From: Ridgeia piscesae
Taxonomy: Eukaryota > Annelida > Polychaeta > Sabellida > Siboglinidae
Direction: 5' to 3'
NCBI GenBank assembly: GCA_025642075.2
Contig: JAODUO010000526.1
Coordinates: forward strand, 62,001 to 126,000
Length of the DNA stretch: 64,000 nt
Every line of letters starts with the position of its first letter. Positions within the stretch are counted from its first letter, which is position 1. Below are positions 14,880 to 25,400 of the stretch, piece by piece. The notes under the pieces are model-generated. The model had not been told where the DNA came from. It did no database searches and was given only the letters and a program-made list of their open reading frames with translations. Both the position numbers and the translations under genes were made by a program.

Positions 14880-17800
14880 GCAGTATATCTGAACAAATAT
14901 AGAAAAACATGTTCAGAGGCATGTAAAATACACCTTGATGAAAATAGGTAATAATAATAAAATTCAGATAGAATCTAAAATTTCAATATACATGTGTGAG
15001 GATAAATGATGATGATTAAAATAGGTATTTAAATTAGTAACATGACCATATTAATTTATGAAACATTAAAAAACAAGATGTTTTTCCTAAAGGTAAAATG
15101 AGTTTTAGTAAAATGACAAAATTATGATTTATAAAAAATATCAAAAATATTACTAATAAAAAGTGACATGTATAATCTGTAGATGTGTTTGTAAAACCAT
15201 GGTGTACACATAGAGATGTGTGTTTCAGACTACGAGAAAGAAGGCATGAGGAGAGAAGTGCTTCCCGAGTATGACATGGACGTAAATGCTGCACGCCCAG
15301 AGCCGGTGTACCTGCACCGTAGGAAGGCGACCCCTCCCTCCCTAGGGGCACAGAAGCACCCCCACGGGGTGAACATACATGCCCCCGTACACCCCAACGC
15401 CAGTCTGAATCGGCCACGTACTTATGGCAATGACAACAGCACCGTGAACCGACAGTCAAGGTCACAGGGTACGCGACCCGACCCAGTTCCAGGTAGGTGA
15501 TGGATTTTTTGTTTTATTAATTGTCATATTTAGGTGACAATGTATGTCTTGTGTCCATTAAAAAATATTTCTCACAGGTAAAATTTACATGGCTACTGGC
15601 TTGTAGCAGTGAGGAAAAGTTTACAAGTTAGTTTTGTTTTTTATATATGACATCAGAACCAATCAAAATGCCCGATAGGGAATGGATCTAATGAGATTGC
15701 ATGCCAATGCAAAAAATCAAGTGGACTAGCTAAAACTCCACAGACTTAACAAAAGTCCAGCAATGTCATCGAAGCCTGAAACGTTATCTGTGTTACTCTT
15801 TAACATGCTCACACTATCATACAGCAGCAACAGGTCGTTTATTCAAAACATTGATTTGTCATCTATTAGAATGAATATTTTCTTATATCTAATCCACTTA
15901 GCGATTAAGATACTTCTGTCAATATAATTTAATTGCATAATTGTTCGGTATTTTTTAAGAATGCGTCTATGTTTATTTTTTATTTAACATTATGTTCTTA
16001 CGGCTGTAATAAATATGTTAAAGATATGCTGCCTGTCATATTGTGGTAGCTATTATTTATTAAGCTCATAACAATGTTTGCAACTGAAGATTTCCACTCC
16101 ACAGCCCATGTAGACAGCAGACAGGCTATTACAAATTACAATGCTGGAATATTGGTTCATTCTGTGTTGAGGAGCAAACAGCCTCCTCATTAAGACTTTG
16201 ATTGGATCTTGTCTTAAACACCCCATATTAGTTGTAGATGTTAACTCTACAGTTTTGAATGAATAATGTGTAACCTTGACCTTGACCTCTTAACTGCAGG
16301 CGCCCCCTATGCAGGAGCCGCGGGGCAGAAGATGGGCAGTGCCCTCTTGAAGCGATACCAGGCGCAGACGATACGAGGCAGTGGCGGCATAGCAAACAAA
16401 GCGGTCAGTTCCTCGCTGTTCTTCCCAACCACGCCTTCTGGTGGCCATTTTGTAGTTGATCAGTTAATCCTGCTTTTCTAAACTGGGACTTCTTGAAGAG
16501 TATTAAACAAGCATAAACGACATTTTGTGAAATTAACAAGACTCATTAAGCCATTAACTTACTGTCATTCGACCCGGTTCCATAAATCGCAAAACCATTG
16601 AGTACTTATAAAATGATCAGTTCATCATGACAGGCATGATGCCATCTGTGTTATGTTTTTAAGTTTCTTCAAACTAGTTTTTTATTTTAGTAATGATACC
16701 AGAAGGTGTGGATAGTTTCTGATCAAAAGTAAGATGCAACAGTGAGCCACAATAAGACGTTGTAAACAACAGTCATGCTGGATCAAGTTTATGCAGTTTC
16801 TGTTTTTTACATAGTTATATTGCTAAAAATGCTAGAGCAGCCACGCAATATTCTAAAGAGTTTATGTGACATTTACGTCTTTTGTGGTAGCTGGTGGGTC
16901 CATGTAGGAACTTGAAATCAATCAACCTGTCAGACAGATGAGACGTAAAACACATATTTATACCCAGTATACTTGCTGTGTTGTACGGTAATGTTTCCGG
17001 CTAACATTACTCATTCGTTTTGTATTTGTGCTCTTCACATTTCAAATTCGTATAGCAAAAAGCCTACCTAGAATGCTAGCTCACTTGCATAGATTAGTTA
17101 TGGACAAACTATATATATATTTAAATTTGTACTCTTCTGCTTAATTTTCAAGTTATCCAAAGTGTAGTCTTCACATGAATACACGATACTGTTGTATACA
17201 GATTTCTGTGGTGGTAGGGTTTATGTTCTCAAAGGCCATGTCATCAACAAATTCAGTGGGTTGAACGTCAACAGACAATTGGCTCTGGCCAAAATATAGT
17301 GACCACAGTAAAGAAAACAACTCTGTTGGAATCAAAACATCCAGATCTGTGAATCATTTTGAAAATATAGAGTTTCTGCCACCATGTCAGCCTACATGCA
17401 TTAGTTTGCGAGGTGATTCTGCTAATGGCTTAAACGGATTAGTTATTCTTTTTGGTGTTTCTGTCATTTATATTCTTTGTCCCAAACATGGTCCACATCA
17501 TGTGTGACACTTCTAGTTGTCAACAAGGTCACATGTCTCACAACCTTTTATGACACAAAGGTCAAGTTGCTGCATTTAAAGCCAATCAAAAGTGGTTACC
17601 CCGGGGTAGTCATAACAAGTTAGGAATGTCAGCAAGAATTTCAGAATGCAGATCGGTTTTGTTTTTATAGTTTTGTGATATACGTATTGCCTTGAGAAAC
17701 TGAAGGGACTTTAACCAGTTTGGTCATGCACCAACCGTGCTTCGATAACACTCAGTGTACTAACTGGACATAAACAGGATTTACCCTATTTAACTTACAT

Positions 17801-20800
17801 GTCTTATTGTTTCACTGGCTATTAATATCGATTAATGCACTGCAAAAGTCACAACAGGATGAAGTTCTGTACTAATTCCAAATTGATTGGAATTACGTTA
17901 TCATGACTCAGCTACAGAGAGTGTGGAAAGGATCAAGTAACGCGTGTACATGAACATTGCCATTACATTGTTGTTGATATATTTATGTTGTTTTCTTCTT
18001 CTAGTTCTCTGTGCAAATGAAATCACTGTATAAGTTTGAATTATTTATCCTGGGGATCATCTCACTAAGATAAACAGCACACAATGAACTTTCATCATTA
18101 AAAAAATCCGTTCTTAAATCAAATTCGTTTTTCCAACTACAAAAGTCCATTGCTGTATCACCGAGGACACTATTTCTATGACACACCAGTGACAATGTCC
18201 CGCTGGCACATGATGGTGTTGACAGTTGTCAGGTATTCATGATTACATTTAAGGATTAAAGTTGATTTTAAAGTGCAAATTCGGGTCGGATTTAAGAACT
18301 CTTAACAATGTTAGTGAAATGGTCTCCACTGGTCGCCCTTGCATGAACTATGAATCAAACACGTTTTTTTCTTCTGGTTTTGTGTCAAATAATGTTCTCT
18401 ACCTGTAGGTGAATTTGTTGCAATAATAATCTTGTATCTTTCTAAAAAAGACAAATGGAGGGTATAAATGTCACAACTGCCTGCTGCATAAACACTTTTC
18501 ATATTCTGAATTTTCAAGCCCCCAAACACAGACAGCACAGAGAAAACCACTATTGTTTACACAGACTCCTATAAATCTGCACTGGGTTGTAAATCCTGAA
18601 TTACGGGTCGGTATTTTAACGAACGATTCTTGAACAAACGGGTGGGCGTTTGGCTCAAATGAAAATGACCGATTGACCTTGGCCATGTACCCCGGTGCTT
18701 GCTGTTGTAGGCGGGAACTATCCGGTATGGTCTCCCCACTCCGTTCCTCTCCCCACTTCAGCAAGACTACTCCCACGCCCATGACATGAAGGCTACGTCC
18801 CTCGTCAAATTTGCCGCCTAGGTTTGTTACGTTTTATCGAGTTTTAGTTCGTCGTTTAGTTCGCTTTCGCTCACGTAGAGACTGGTGCAGACTTATCGGG
18901 TCCACGTAGACTACAATGTGTGCCACTCTGTGTGTGTGTCATGTACACCATGTCTTGTGTATTTGTTGTACAGTGTGTACACTAACTCTAGCTGTGGTTG
19001 TTCACCAAGTGTAAAACACGCAATTTACAAATTTCCATCTTTGGTTTTCGGGTCAAATCAGTTATATAAAAAATAATGAATTTGCTAATATAGGATTCTT
19101 ATTAGGAGATTCTCTAAGGAGCCTCTTTCTATATTTGTTCATATCCTTGCAGTTTCACCTTTGCTGATACAGTATACCACTAGTGTTAACTGTTTTCAAT
19201 GCAATTTTTTTGACATTCTTTTGAGGGCACCGAAGTGGCCGTATGTTTGATTTACTGGGAAGCAATCATTTTTTTGAAAATTCTTATCAGCTCCACACAA
19301 AGCTTTAATTGGCAATAGGAGACACTAACAGTTACTGGTCAGTGGGAATAAGTATTGCGGTGGTGATAAGCATGATTGCAATTAAATTGTTGACCCTATG
19401 GTTGGGTGCAGTAAACATTACTGCAGTAACTTGTTTGTTGGACTTGATTTTGAAAACTCCTAATGGTTTGTTCAAAAGGAACTCGTGTCACTTTGTAAAC
19501 CGCAAGAGATAATTGTTTTCTGTGTAGGCAAAATATAGTGTGCCCAGTAAAATATCCTCCAAGTACTCCAAGTCATATAATTTATTTGCCTAATTAAAAG
19601 TATAAACATGTTGCCCATTAGGTTTTCTATAATTCATCAGCAGTGCTAAGCTGGATTTGCATGGTAATCCATCGTTAGAAAAGGTTAAGGACATTTTGTA
19701 ATCCAAGCTGCATCGCTGCAAAATAGGATTAGTTCTATTTCAAGCAGTTACTCGCAATGAATGGTTAATACAGGGTAAACATGTTTATTGCGATCCAGTC
19801 ACTTGTGACAACCTGGATCATCATGGCTGGATGACCACTTACAGCGATGTCGCCTCATGTAAACCCAATTTAGAGCAAGTTATTTGACGACAGAGCCAGG
19901 AATTAACTTCTCTTTATAGTCGTGCAGTATCAAATCTTGTGTATCTAGTTTATTACTAACACACTAATAAGTTTTCATTCATTGGAGTTTTCTATTCATA
20001 CCATGTAAACAAGGATATTGTTTGGTCTCTGGTTTATGTGGCACATAGTTTTAAGTGTGTCAATGATTATATCTTGATATTTGTTGTGCTACCTCTCGAG
20101 AAATCTCAGACACACAACAATGTATTCAATATAACTAATTTTCTATCTCAAATTGCATCTCTGTGTTAGTTTATTCGTTAACAATCATTCAACTATAACA
20201 GGGTCTATGACTGTCTTACTCAACATCTCATTAACATGTGTTTTTTATTGTCTTCCTGAAATTACAACAAAGCCAATTTATTTTCTACACAATACAGTAT
20301 TTGGCAACCTTTTTCCAGGAACTATTCTTGTAAGCATTAGTTCTTCTCCTCTTCACCAGGTGGTGTGGTAAGCAGGCACACATGGCTGACCCAGAATCCT
20401 CTCATCTCAATTTATGCTCAGTCTTACACTGGTGATGAATTGAGTTAAGGAAGCACTGAAACAAGGGGCTCTAAAACAAGGCTGCATGGAACAGTCTGTA
20501 CACACCATCTGGGGGGAGGCAGATAAATTATAAATCCCACAATTCAGTTGAAGGCTCTACTGAAACATGGCTAGTAAGTGCATCTCACTGTTGTATCAGG
20601 AATAAAATTTATAATCATCCAACTGCCGATTTGACGGACGTCTTCACCTATTCATGTCTTGTTTTGCTTGCAGGTGCAGTACGGCTTTGAGACGACCCCT
20701 CCACCAAGTGCCTTCCAGACGCCCCACGCCAGGTTCAACACGGGACTCCAGCAGGTGCAGTCCCAGCACAACCTTAGTTTCCAACCTCCCTTTCCCAAGC

Positions 20801-20823
20801 CTCCCCTCTTTTCCGTGTGGTGA
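463..20823 (+). CDS. Intermediate-filament rod / lamin-tail-domain protein (5' partial, 10 exons)
   Basis: Predicted exons: 463-573, 885-1105, 4190-4434, 6179-6551, 7319-7397, 8576-8806, 9863-9986, 15229-15492, 16300-16403, 20674-20823. All have AG/GT borders, phases agree throughout, and the stop is TGA at 20821. They encode 633 residues in order: a heptad coiled coil (about 110 aa) ending in the rod-end motif LPLKAEIEAFRILLEQEEAR; a Pro/Ser/Gly/Gln-rich linker of about 206 aa; a lamin tail domain (about residues 317-435) containing GYLEILEVHPEGRYIRLVN and a Trp-bearing stretch; and a Pro/Gln-rich tail ending FSVW. There is no C-terminal CaaX box, so prenylation at the nuclear membrane is not expected. 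Known biology: IF rods dimerise as coiled coils and LTDs have an immunoglobulin-like fold. The long linker is unlike a typical lamin or mollusc cytoplasmic IF and fits LMNTD-type proteins better, but I cannot assign orthology. The N-terminal rod lies upstream of the window. Confidence 0.85.
1210..2031. repeat. Degenerate GTAGATG/TTGTAAA minisatellite
   Basis: About 820 bp of loosely periodic units built from AGAGTAGATGTTGTAA-like words, with the period drifting between about 12 and 17 bp. It lies in the intron after the 221-nt rod exon. Open frames on the minus strand here are low-complexity by-products. Confidence 0.85.
2135..2395 (+). mobile_element. tRNA-derived SINE
   Basis: The head resembles a tRNA 5' half with a polymerase III A-box-like segment (TAGTGTAATGGTTAAGCAC), followed by an unrelated body of about 200 bp. 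This layout is characteristic of tRNA-derived SINEs. I cannot assign the family, and no clear target-site duplication was found by eye. Confidence 0.55.
2522..2597. repeat. 18-bp tandem repeat, about 4 copies
   Basis: Four near-identical copies of an 18-bp unit (TTTCTCCTAGACTTGTAC) inside the intron between 1105 and 4190. The rest of that intron (about 2600-4189) shows only AT-rich sequence. Confidence 0.9.
4190..6551 (+). CDS. Disordered linker exons of the IF/LTD protein
   Basis: Exon 4190-4434 (acceptor TACTTTCAG, donor GTAAAC) and exon 6179-6551 (acceptor CATTTCAG, donor GTAGGG) encode about 206 residues rich in Pro, Ser, Gly and Gln, with poly-Pro and poly-Asn patches and one short basic stretch (RIRARS). 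No globular domain is visible. Lamins place a much shorter linker here. The upstream ORF in the frame of 4190-4434 continues into the intron (from 3957), but only the acceptor before 4190 keeps phase with the rod exon. Confidence 0.75.
5019..6122. repeat. GGT/GAT trinucleotide array with an internal long duplication
   Basis: About 1.1 kb of (GGT)n interspersed with GAT, starting as GATGAT and GACGGT. A non-repetitive marker (GATTAATGTTGCTGTTGGTG) occurs twice, at 5211 and 5884, 673 bp apart in the same surrounding context, so part of the array was duplicated as a block. His/Pro/Thr and Val/Gly frames here are repeat translation, not genes. The array ends 57 bp before the exon at 6179. Confidence 0.95.
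6993..7097. repeat. Hexanucleotide array (CACACG / AACACG)
   Basis: About 105 bp of 6-bp units switching from CGCACA to CGAACA, in the intron before the first LTD exon. The flanking parts of this intron (6552-6992, 7098-7318) show nothing recognisable. Confidence 0.95.
7319..9986 (+). CDS. Lamin tail domain exons
   Basis: Exons 7319-7397, 8576-8806 and 9863-9986. The first gives the opening beta strands (EILEVHPEGRYIRLVNTSAE). The second gives the core, with FGDYLLKQQVGG, the Arg-rich turn and an ITVWSG strand matching the LTD pattern of a Trp before a short Gly-containing turn. The third begins AVAWITAAHRF. The order and spacing fit a complete LTD of about 120 residues. The intron between the first two exons holds the 11-bp array. 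Confidence 0.85.
7578..8303. repeat. 11-bp array (unit CCGGACTAGAA), about 65 copies
   Basis: About 725 bp with an 11-bp period and a CpG in almost every unit. A central block (about 8004-8113) uses the variant AGGACC in every unit instead of AGAACC, and is bounded by short irregular units (ACCGACCGACGACT on the left, AGACAGACC on the right). Occasional 9-10-bp units occur between 7660 and 7990. It lies within an intron of the LTD. Confidence 0.97.
8304..8456. repeat. Degenerate GACAGACA-rich tract
   Basis: Imperfect GACAGACAGATG-like words continue from the end of the 11-bp array to about 120 bp before the exon at 8576. Confidence 0.75.
10108..10755. repeat. 22-bp minisatellite, about 29 copies
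   Basis: Unit GTGACTGGTAGTGGCAACAG plus AA, with GATAGTGG and GGGAAC variants and a few shortened units near 10320 and 10510. All three minus-strand frames are open for more than 210 codons because no unit phase contains a stop. It starts 120 bp after the donor at 9987. Confidence 0.97.
11170..11290 (+). mobile_element. Fragment of a dispersed repeat (same family as 63092-63668)
   Basis: This stretch opens TAGTCTCGCTTAACCGACTG and shares most of its length with the start of the element at 63092, including GAGAAGACAGTCTGG and CTGGATAATCC. The second terminus is absent here, so this is a truncated copy. Confidence 0.7.
12024..12118. repeat. 95-bp near-perfect AT-rich palindrome
   Basis: Two 47-nt arms around a single centre base at 12071. 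By eye 45 of 47 positions pair. It lies in the 5.2-kb intron between 9986 and 15229. The following sequence (about 12290-12415) is more irregular AT-rich repeat. Confidence 0.9.
12119..15228. other. Remainder of the LTD-gene intron; no confident gene
   Basis: Mostly AT-rich sequence. There is an unassigned open stretch on the minus strand around 13495-13930 (two overlapping frames, about 80 and 101 codons). It has no domain I recognise and no splice context I can support. A CA/CACACG microsatellite lies at 14806-14877. Confidence 0.4.
14806..14877. repeat. CA-type microsatellite
   Basis: About 70 bp of CA with three CACACG interruptions, in the intron before exon 15229. Confidence 0.95.
15229..20823 (+). 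CDS. C-terminal tail exons of the IF/LTD protein
   Basis: Exons 15229-15492, 16300-16403 and 20674-20823 encode about 173 residues of low-complexity tail rich in Pro, Gln, Arg and Asn, ending FSVW and a TGA. No CaaX, KDEL or other terminal signal is visible. The phase runs G|AC, G|GC and phase 0 across the joins. The last intron is 4.3 kb and contains a CpG-dense patch near 18590-18890. Confidence 0.7.
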
Positions 20824-22420
20824 AAACCAGGACTCTTGCGAGTACCGGTACAACAGGCGGGGTAACTCGCCATGATGAAGATGGGATATCTTTCCCAAAA
20901 TTACCCACTATCTGTTTGTTTGTCACGACAAACAGTGTTCCATTTCGCTGTGCGATTGTCACTGCAAAAATGTGATCTGGTGTCATTTCTGGCATCAGTT
21001 TTGCACCTGTTAAATATTGGGTATATTTGGAAGAAAATTCTCGGAGAAGCCTGAGAAGTTTGACACCTGTGTAAATCTGACTTGAAGAGTAGCGTTCTGG
21101 CTTCTCATGACTATGATCTGCAGTGGATGCTTGCTATAGGGACCAAGAACAATTATAAAATGCATGTTCAGGCCAGCAGTATTTTTATATACTCATCACA
21201 ACTCATAGATATAGGAATATTGGATATTAAAATATTGAAACATTTTCGCCAAGTGCAGACGTGTTCCTTATGGCGATCGTCCACTGTGAATGCATTTTCG
21301 ATTAGAGAAACCGGAATCGCTTAAATTCTGAATGACTAAACTGTCACTGTAATAAACGATTTTGCGTTTGTAAAATGAGGTGAAACTGCATCTTTGTGAT
21401 AAAAAATTGGCTGTAGAGGTAGCAAGCAAGCAGAGAGAATGTAGAAGCGTGCCTGAAGGTATGCCTAGATTTATAACATTGCATTGTTAATTTGTTATCT
21501 GAATGATCATATCAATGTGCCAAATCGTTAGTCTTTTTGTTATTGCCTGTTACCAGTATATTCAATACGAGGTAATTCACACAAATGGGCAAACTGCAAA
21601 AATTTGAACAATTCCCTGCCAACAGCTTTTGCCAGGAAGTAGTCTGTGACTTATGACCATTGGAAAAACAAGAAACTTGAAATGTACGATTTCACAGCAT
21701 ATTTGCAAACAATATGTTCATTGTACTTGTTTGTCAGTAAATTTGCAGAAATTGATGATTTATTTATATCTTGATGTACTGCAATATAATGTATGTTGTA
21801 ACTAAACCTTGTGTTAATGTGAACGTGTAGAATATGTGTAAATGTGAACATAGTGCATAAATTGTCACACGCTTGGTAGTGTTTTTGTGAAAATCGAGAT
21901 GCTTAATGCAGGCTGTTGCAACACAAAGTATAATTTCTTAGCATCAAATACCCGAGCTCATTATATTTATAATTCATAAATGTGGGTGTTTATGAATGAA
22001 AATGTACTTTTGTGATCAGTATTGACAACTAGCACATTGTGGCTTCATTAGCGCTTAGATTTGTGTGATGTTTTGTATCGAAACAAAATACTTTCCATCA
22101 ATGTACAAAGTGCAGATATTTACAGCCTAAACTGACTATCGTTTGCTTGCCAAATGAAAAACTGTTATGACTGTTTTACCACACATTTATATGGAAAACA
22201 GACTTGTTATAGCATGCTGTGATAAATACCATTCTGACTGTATGTCAAGACCGTTATATGTTTAATGAACGGATTTTACTGCTTTTACAGCAAAATGGAA
22301 ATGTGTTGGAACATTTGTTATTGGCAGTATTTACTCGGTGGAATGTGTGCGCATCATCTATGGCTTTATCAACTTGTATTTCTTATGCTTGTCTAAATAA
22401 AATTAACTAGTACCATGCAC
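20824..22420 (+). terminator. 3' UTR and poly(A) signals of the IF/LTD gene
   Basis: No ORF of note follows the stop. A canonical AATAAA occurs at 21351-21356 (possible proximal site). Another at 22396-22401 is followed within about 30 nt by a T/GT-rich stretch (GTGTGTTGGGTTTTTG), as expected for a cleavage downstream element. I favour the distal site, giving a 3' UTR of about 1.6 kb. Confidence 0.6.
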
Positions 22421-25400
22421 ATACTGCGTGTGTTGGGTTTTTGTTTGATGGTCCAGTATAACATTGTTGAGTGTCAACATGGCAGTTTACAAGGTATCAT
22501 CAACTATTAGGAATTACTGGAATTTATATTAACAATGTTTTACTGTATTTTGCATAATCTGGACTCTGTGAAAGCACTGCAGATAAGGAATATCCAATTA
22601 ACGGGAATAGCTTTGAAATCCCCATTTTGGCCTGCGTTGTTGTACCGAGCAACAGGGAAACAGATAAGGGAACCTAAATAGATATGAATTATGGAACAGT
22701 TCAACCAAGTTCCAGGATGTTCTTTGTGTGTATTCTAGATGCAATGTCTGTTCTGTCTTCCTGTTATAACGGTGTGATCTTGACGGTATATTTAAATCTG
22801 GCTGTATACAATTAGGTGTCTCGTGCAGCGTGCCAAATAGCTAAAACCAGCTTAGGAACCTAACATTGGAAGCTGATTGTGTGCGACATGCCCTTAGCAT
22901 GGCAACATTATTTCACTGATGACAACCCAGACACATTAGAATTATTCGAGGTAATATTAATCAGTACAAAGTTACAATGGTGTAAGGCCCACTAAGACTA
23001 GTATATACATGATCGTTGCTACTATTAATGCCACATTCAGGTGAATTTAGAAAAAATCCCTGATGGACCAACTAGAGGTAGGATAAGATCACCCTGTATT
23101 GGCGGGGTATGACAGAGACACATCAATGTATTCAGGGGCAAAGGCACATGACAGTACTCTTGTTTGCGCCACATTGCAGACTGAACAAATTTGCCTCCCC
23201 CCCAAGAAATTTTTTGAAATATGCCAGTACGGGGATCGTAACCTCCACTTTTTCCCCTGCCAACACCCCAGCCTATATGAATCTCACCTCTCCCCTACCT
23301 ATATGGAGGTCTAATTTTCAAGCCCCATCTCCCCTCACACCACTAGTTAGGATTGTGAGTGCCTGGGGCATCAGTGTCAGTAGCACAGCAAACTGCAGAG
23401 ATTAGAAAAAATAATATAAGCTCAGCCAATGTCATTGTTTAGCCACAAGTTCTGTAAGAACGAAAACGAAGGGGTAAGTACTTAGGGTTTCTCGGATGTC
23501 AGGGGCTTTGTTTTGGAAATGGACCGCAGGTTGGACAAGTTTGTACTGTTCTCATGGGTGACCACTGAAATCATTTATCAGTTTATTTTCAGCTGACCTC
23601 TCGATACAATGCATAGGTCTGCCTGGAGACTAAACATACTCACCACTGCTGGCTTGTGAGGATGATTACCATGACCGAAGCTTTCACTTCTACCACACAT
23701 CCCTCTATAATCAACCATCGTAACACTCACATCAAACACATTTTTTCAACAGAATACCAGTTTATTGTCTGCTCATTCACTGAAGATTATTTACATACTT
23801 TATTCCGAGAACGCTCCATGTGACGTGTGACCATTGCACATGAACCACCAGTGTCCACCGAATGGTCACTCTCGCAGTTCACCACACCGGCCAGCACACG
23901 GAAAGAAAACATTCGTCCACTATACCCCACAGCTGACCCCTGCAACCGGGCCAATCACCAAGCTAATGAAACCCGCCCCAAAACACACTGATCAATATCA
24001 TATACATCGTTACATAGGTGTAGCCGATTTATCACCAACGCGCACTACGACACGCCAGCTCAAACTTCTACCTGTGAAACACCGTTTGTGTGTGCTACGA
24101 TTACAAAATCACCTAAACACAAGGAACCGACTAATAAACATTCATTAATTAACATCAAGAAACTAAAATAAACGTAACCGGAACATAAATTCATCAATTA
24201 TTGTGAGCCCGTGACAATATAGTATAGACAAACATACCTTGTGGTACTGTATCTGTTGTGTAGCTTAAGCATAAAACTGTCGACCGGTAAAAAATCAATA
24301 GAAAATTAAATCAATTTAGCAAGAATTAAACCGATGGATCCTTTATGTCTGTCTTACCTAGCAACAAGGTGCATCAAGCTGACTAAAATGGCTGCCAGAA
24401 AAGAAAGTGAAGCTGCCAGGCATCAGTTGTATTCTATGTTGAAATTATGGCCCAAACATGGGTGTCACTGTGATGAAAACAAAGTGGGAAGTAGCTTAAG
24501 TGAGAACAGTATGTGGGAAAATGTTAATTTGAAGAATGCAATGAATAAAATAACGTGTAATGAGAAGGCAAAGCTTGACGGATGTTGCTCGTAACTAAGA
24601 CTGTGAGTCAGGATCCATCAAATGCGTCCACCGTCACCAAACATTTCAAAAATAAAAACCATGTGAAAAATACTTTTCACTGCAAAAAGGTGACAATGTT
24701 AATCAAAGTTAGAAAACAGAATTTTATCTGATCACGCAATGATGCAAACATCTGCACCACTATAACAAAAATAGCAAAACGCAACCACCATTCCTCGGCT
24801 CTGGTTATCAGTGACAAAACTGTTTTTGCACAATGCATTGACACCCTTACAACGCAGAAAATGATTATAAATCTGTGAACATAATAGTGAAAGTAATGTT
24901 GCAGCCATGGAGATGAGAAAGTGAAAGTATGACACATCTCGTAGGAACTGCAGTCGAGTGTGCAATACACGTACGATTAATGACACGACTGACATGTACA
25001 ATTTGTACACAAGACACCTACATGTACAACTGACAACAACATCCAACCTTGTGAAAACCTGCACTTGGATAAGCATACATTGATAATTAATCATCTTATA
25101 ATGGGTCATTCTCTCCAAAATCAACCAATTTTCAGGATAACCAACAGAGATTACTTAAAATAAGTGCATTTACTTGAGCATTTCTGTAAAAATCTACGCA
25201 TTTACATCCAAACTGCATCTGCAATGCGCTATAATGTAAACACGTGATATGCGCTTAAATTGCCACCCATAATTTTGATCTCTTCAGAAGCACTTAACCA
25301 GAGATATTACATGCTAAACATCTGGCATTGGCTGAATATAGCAACTCTTTGTGCAGATTATCTACACAAAACTGAAGAAAAGAAGTTAAACTAATGGTAA

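Noticed and set aside
18471..18782. 103-residue minus-strand frame as a gene
   Set aside because: No recognised domain, start context or splice support; retained only as part of the CpG-patch observation.
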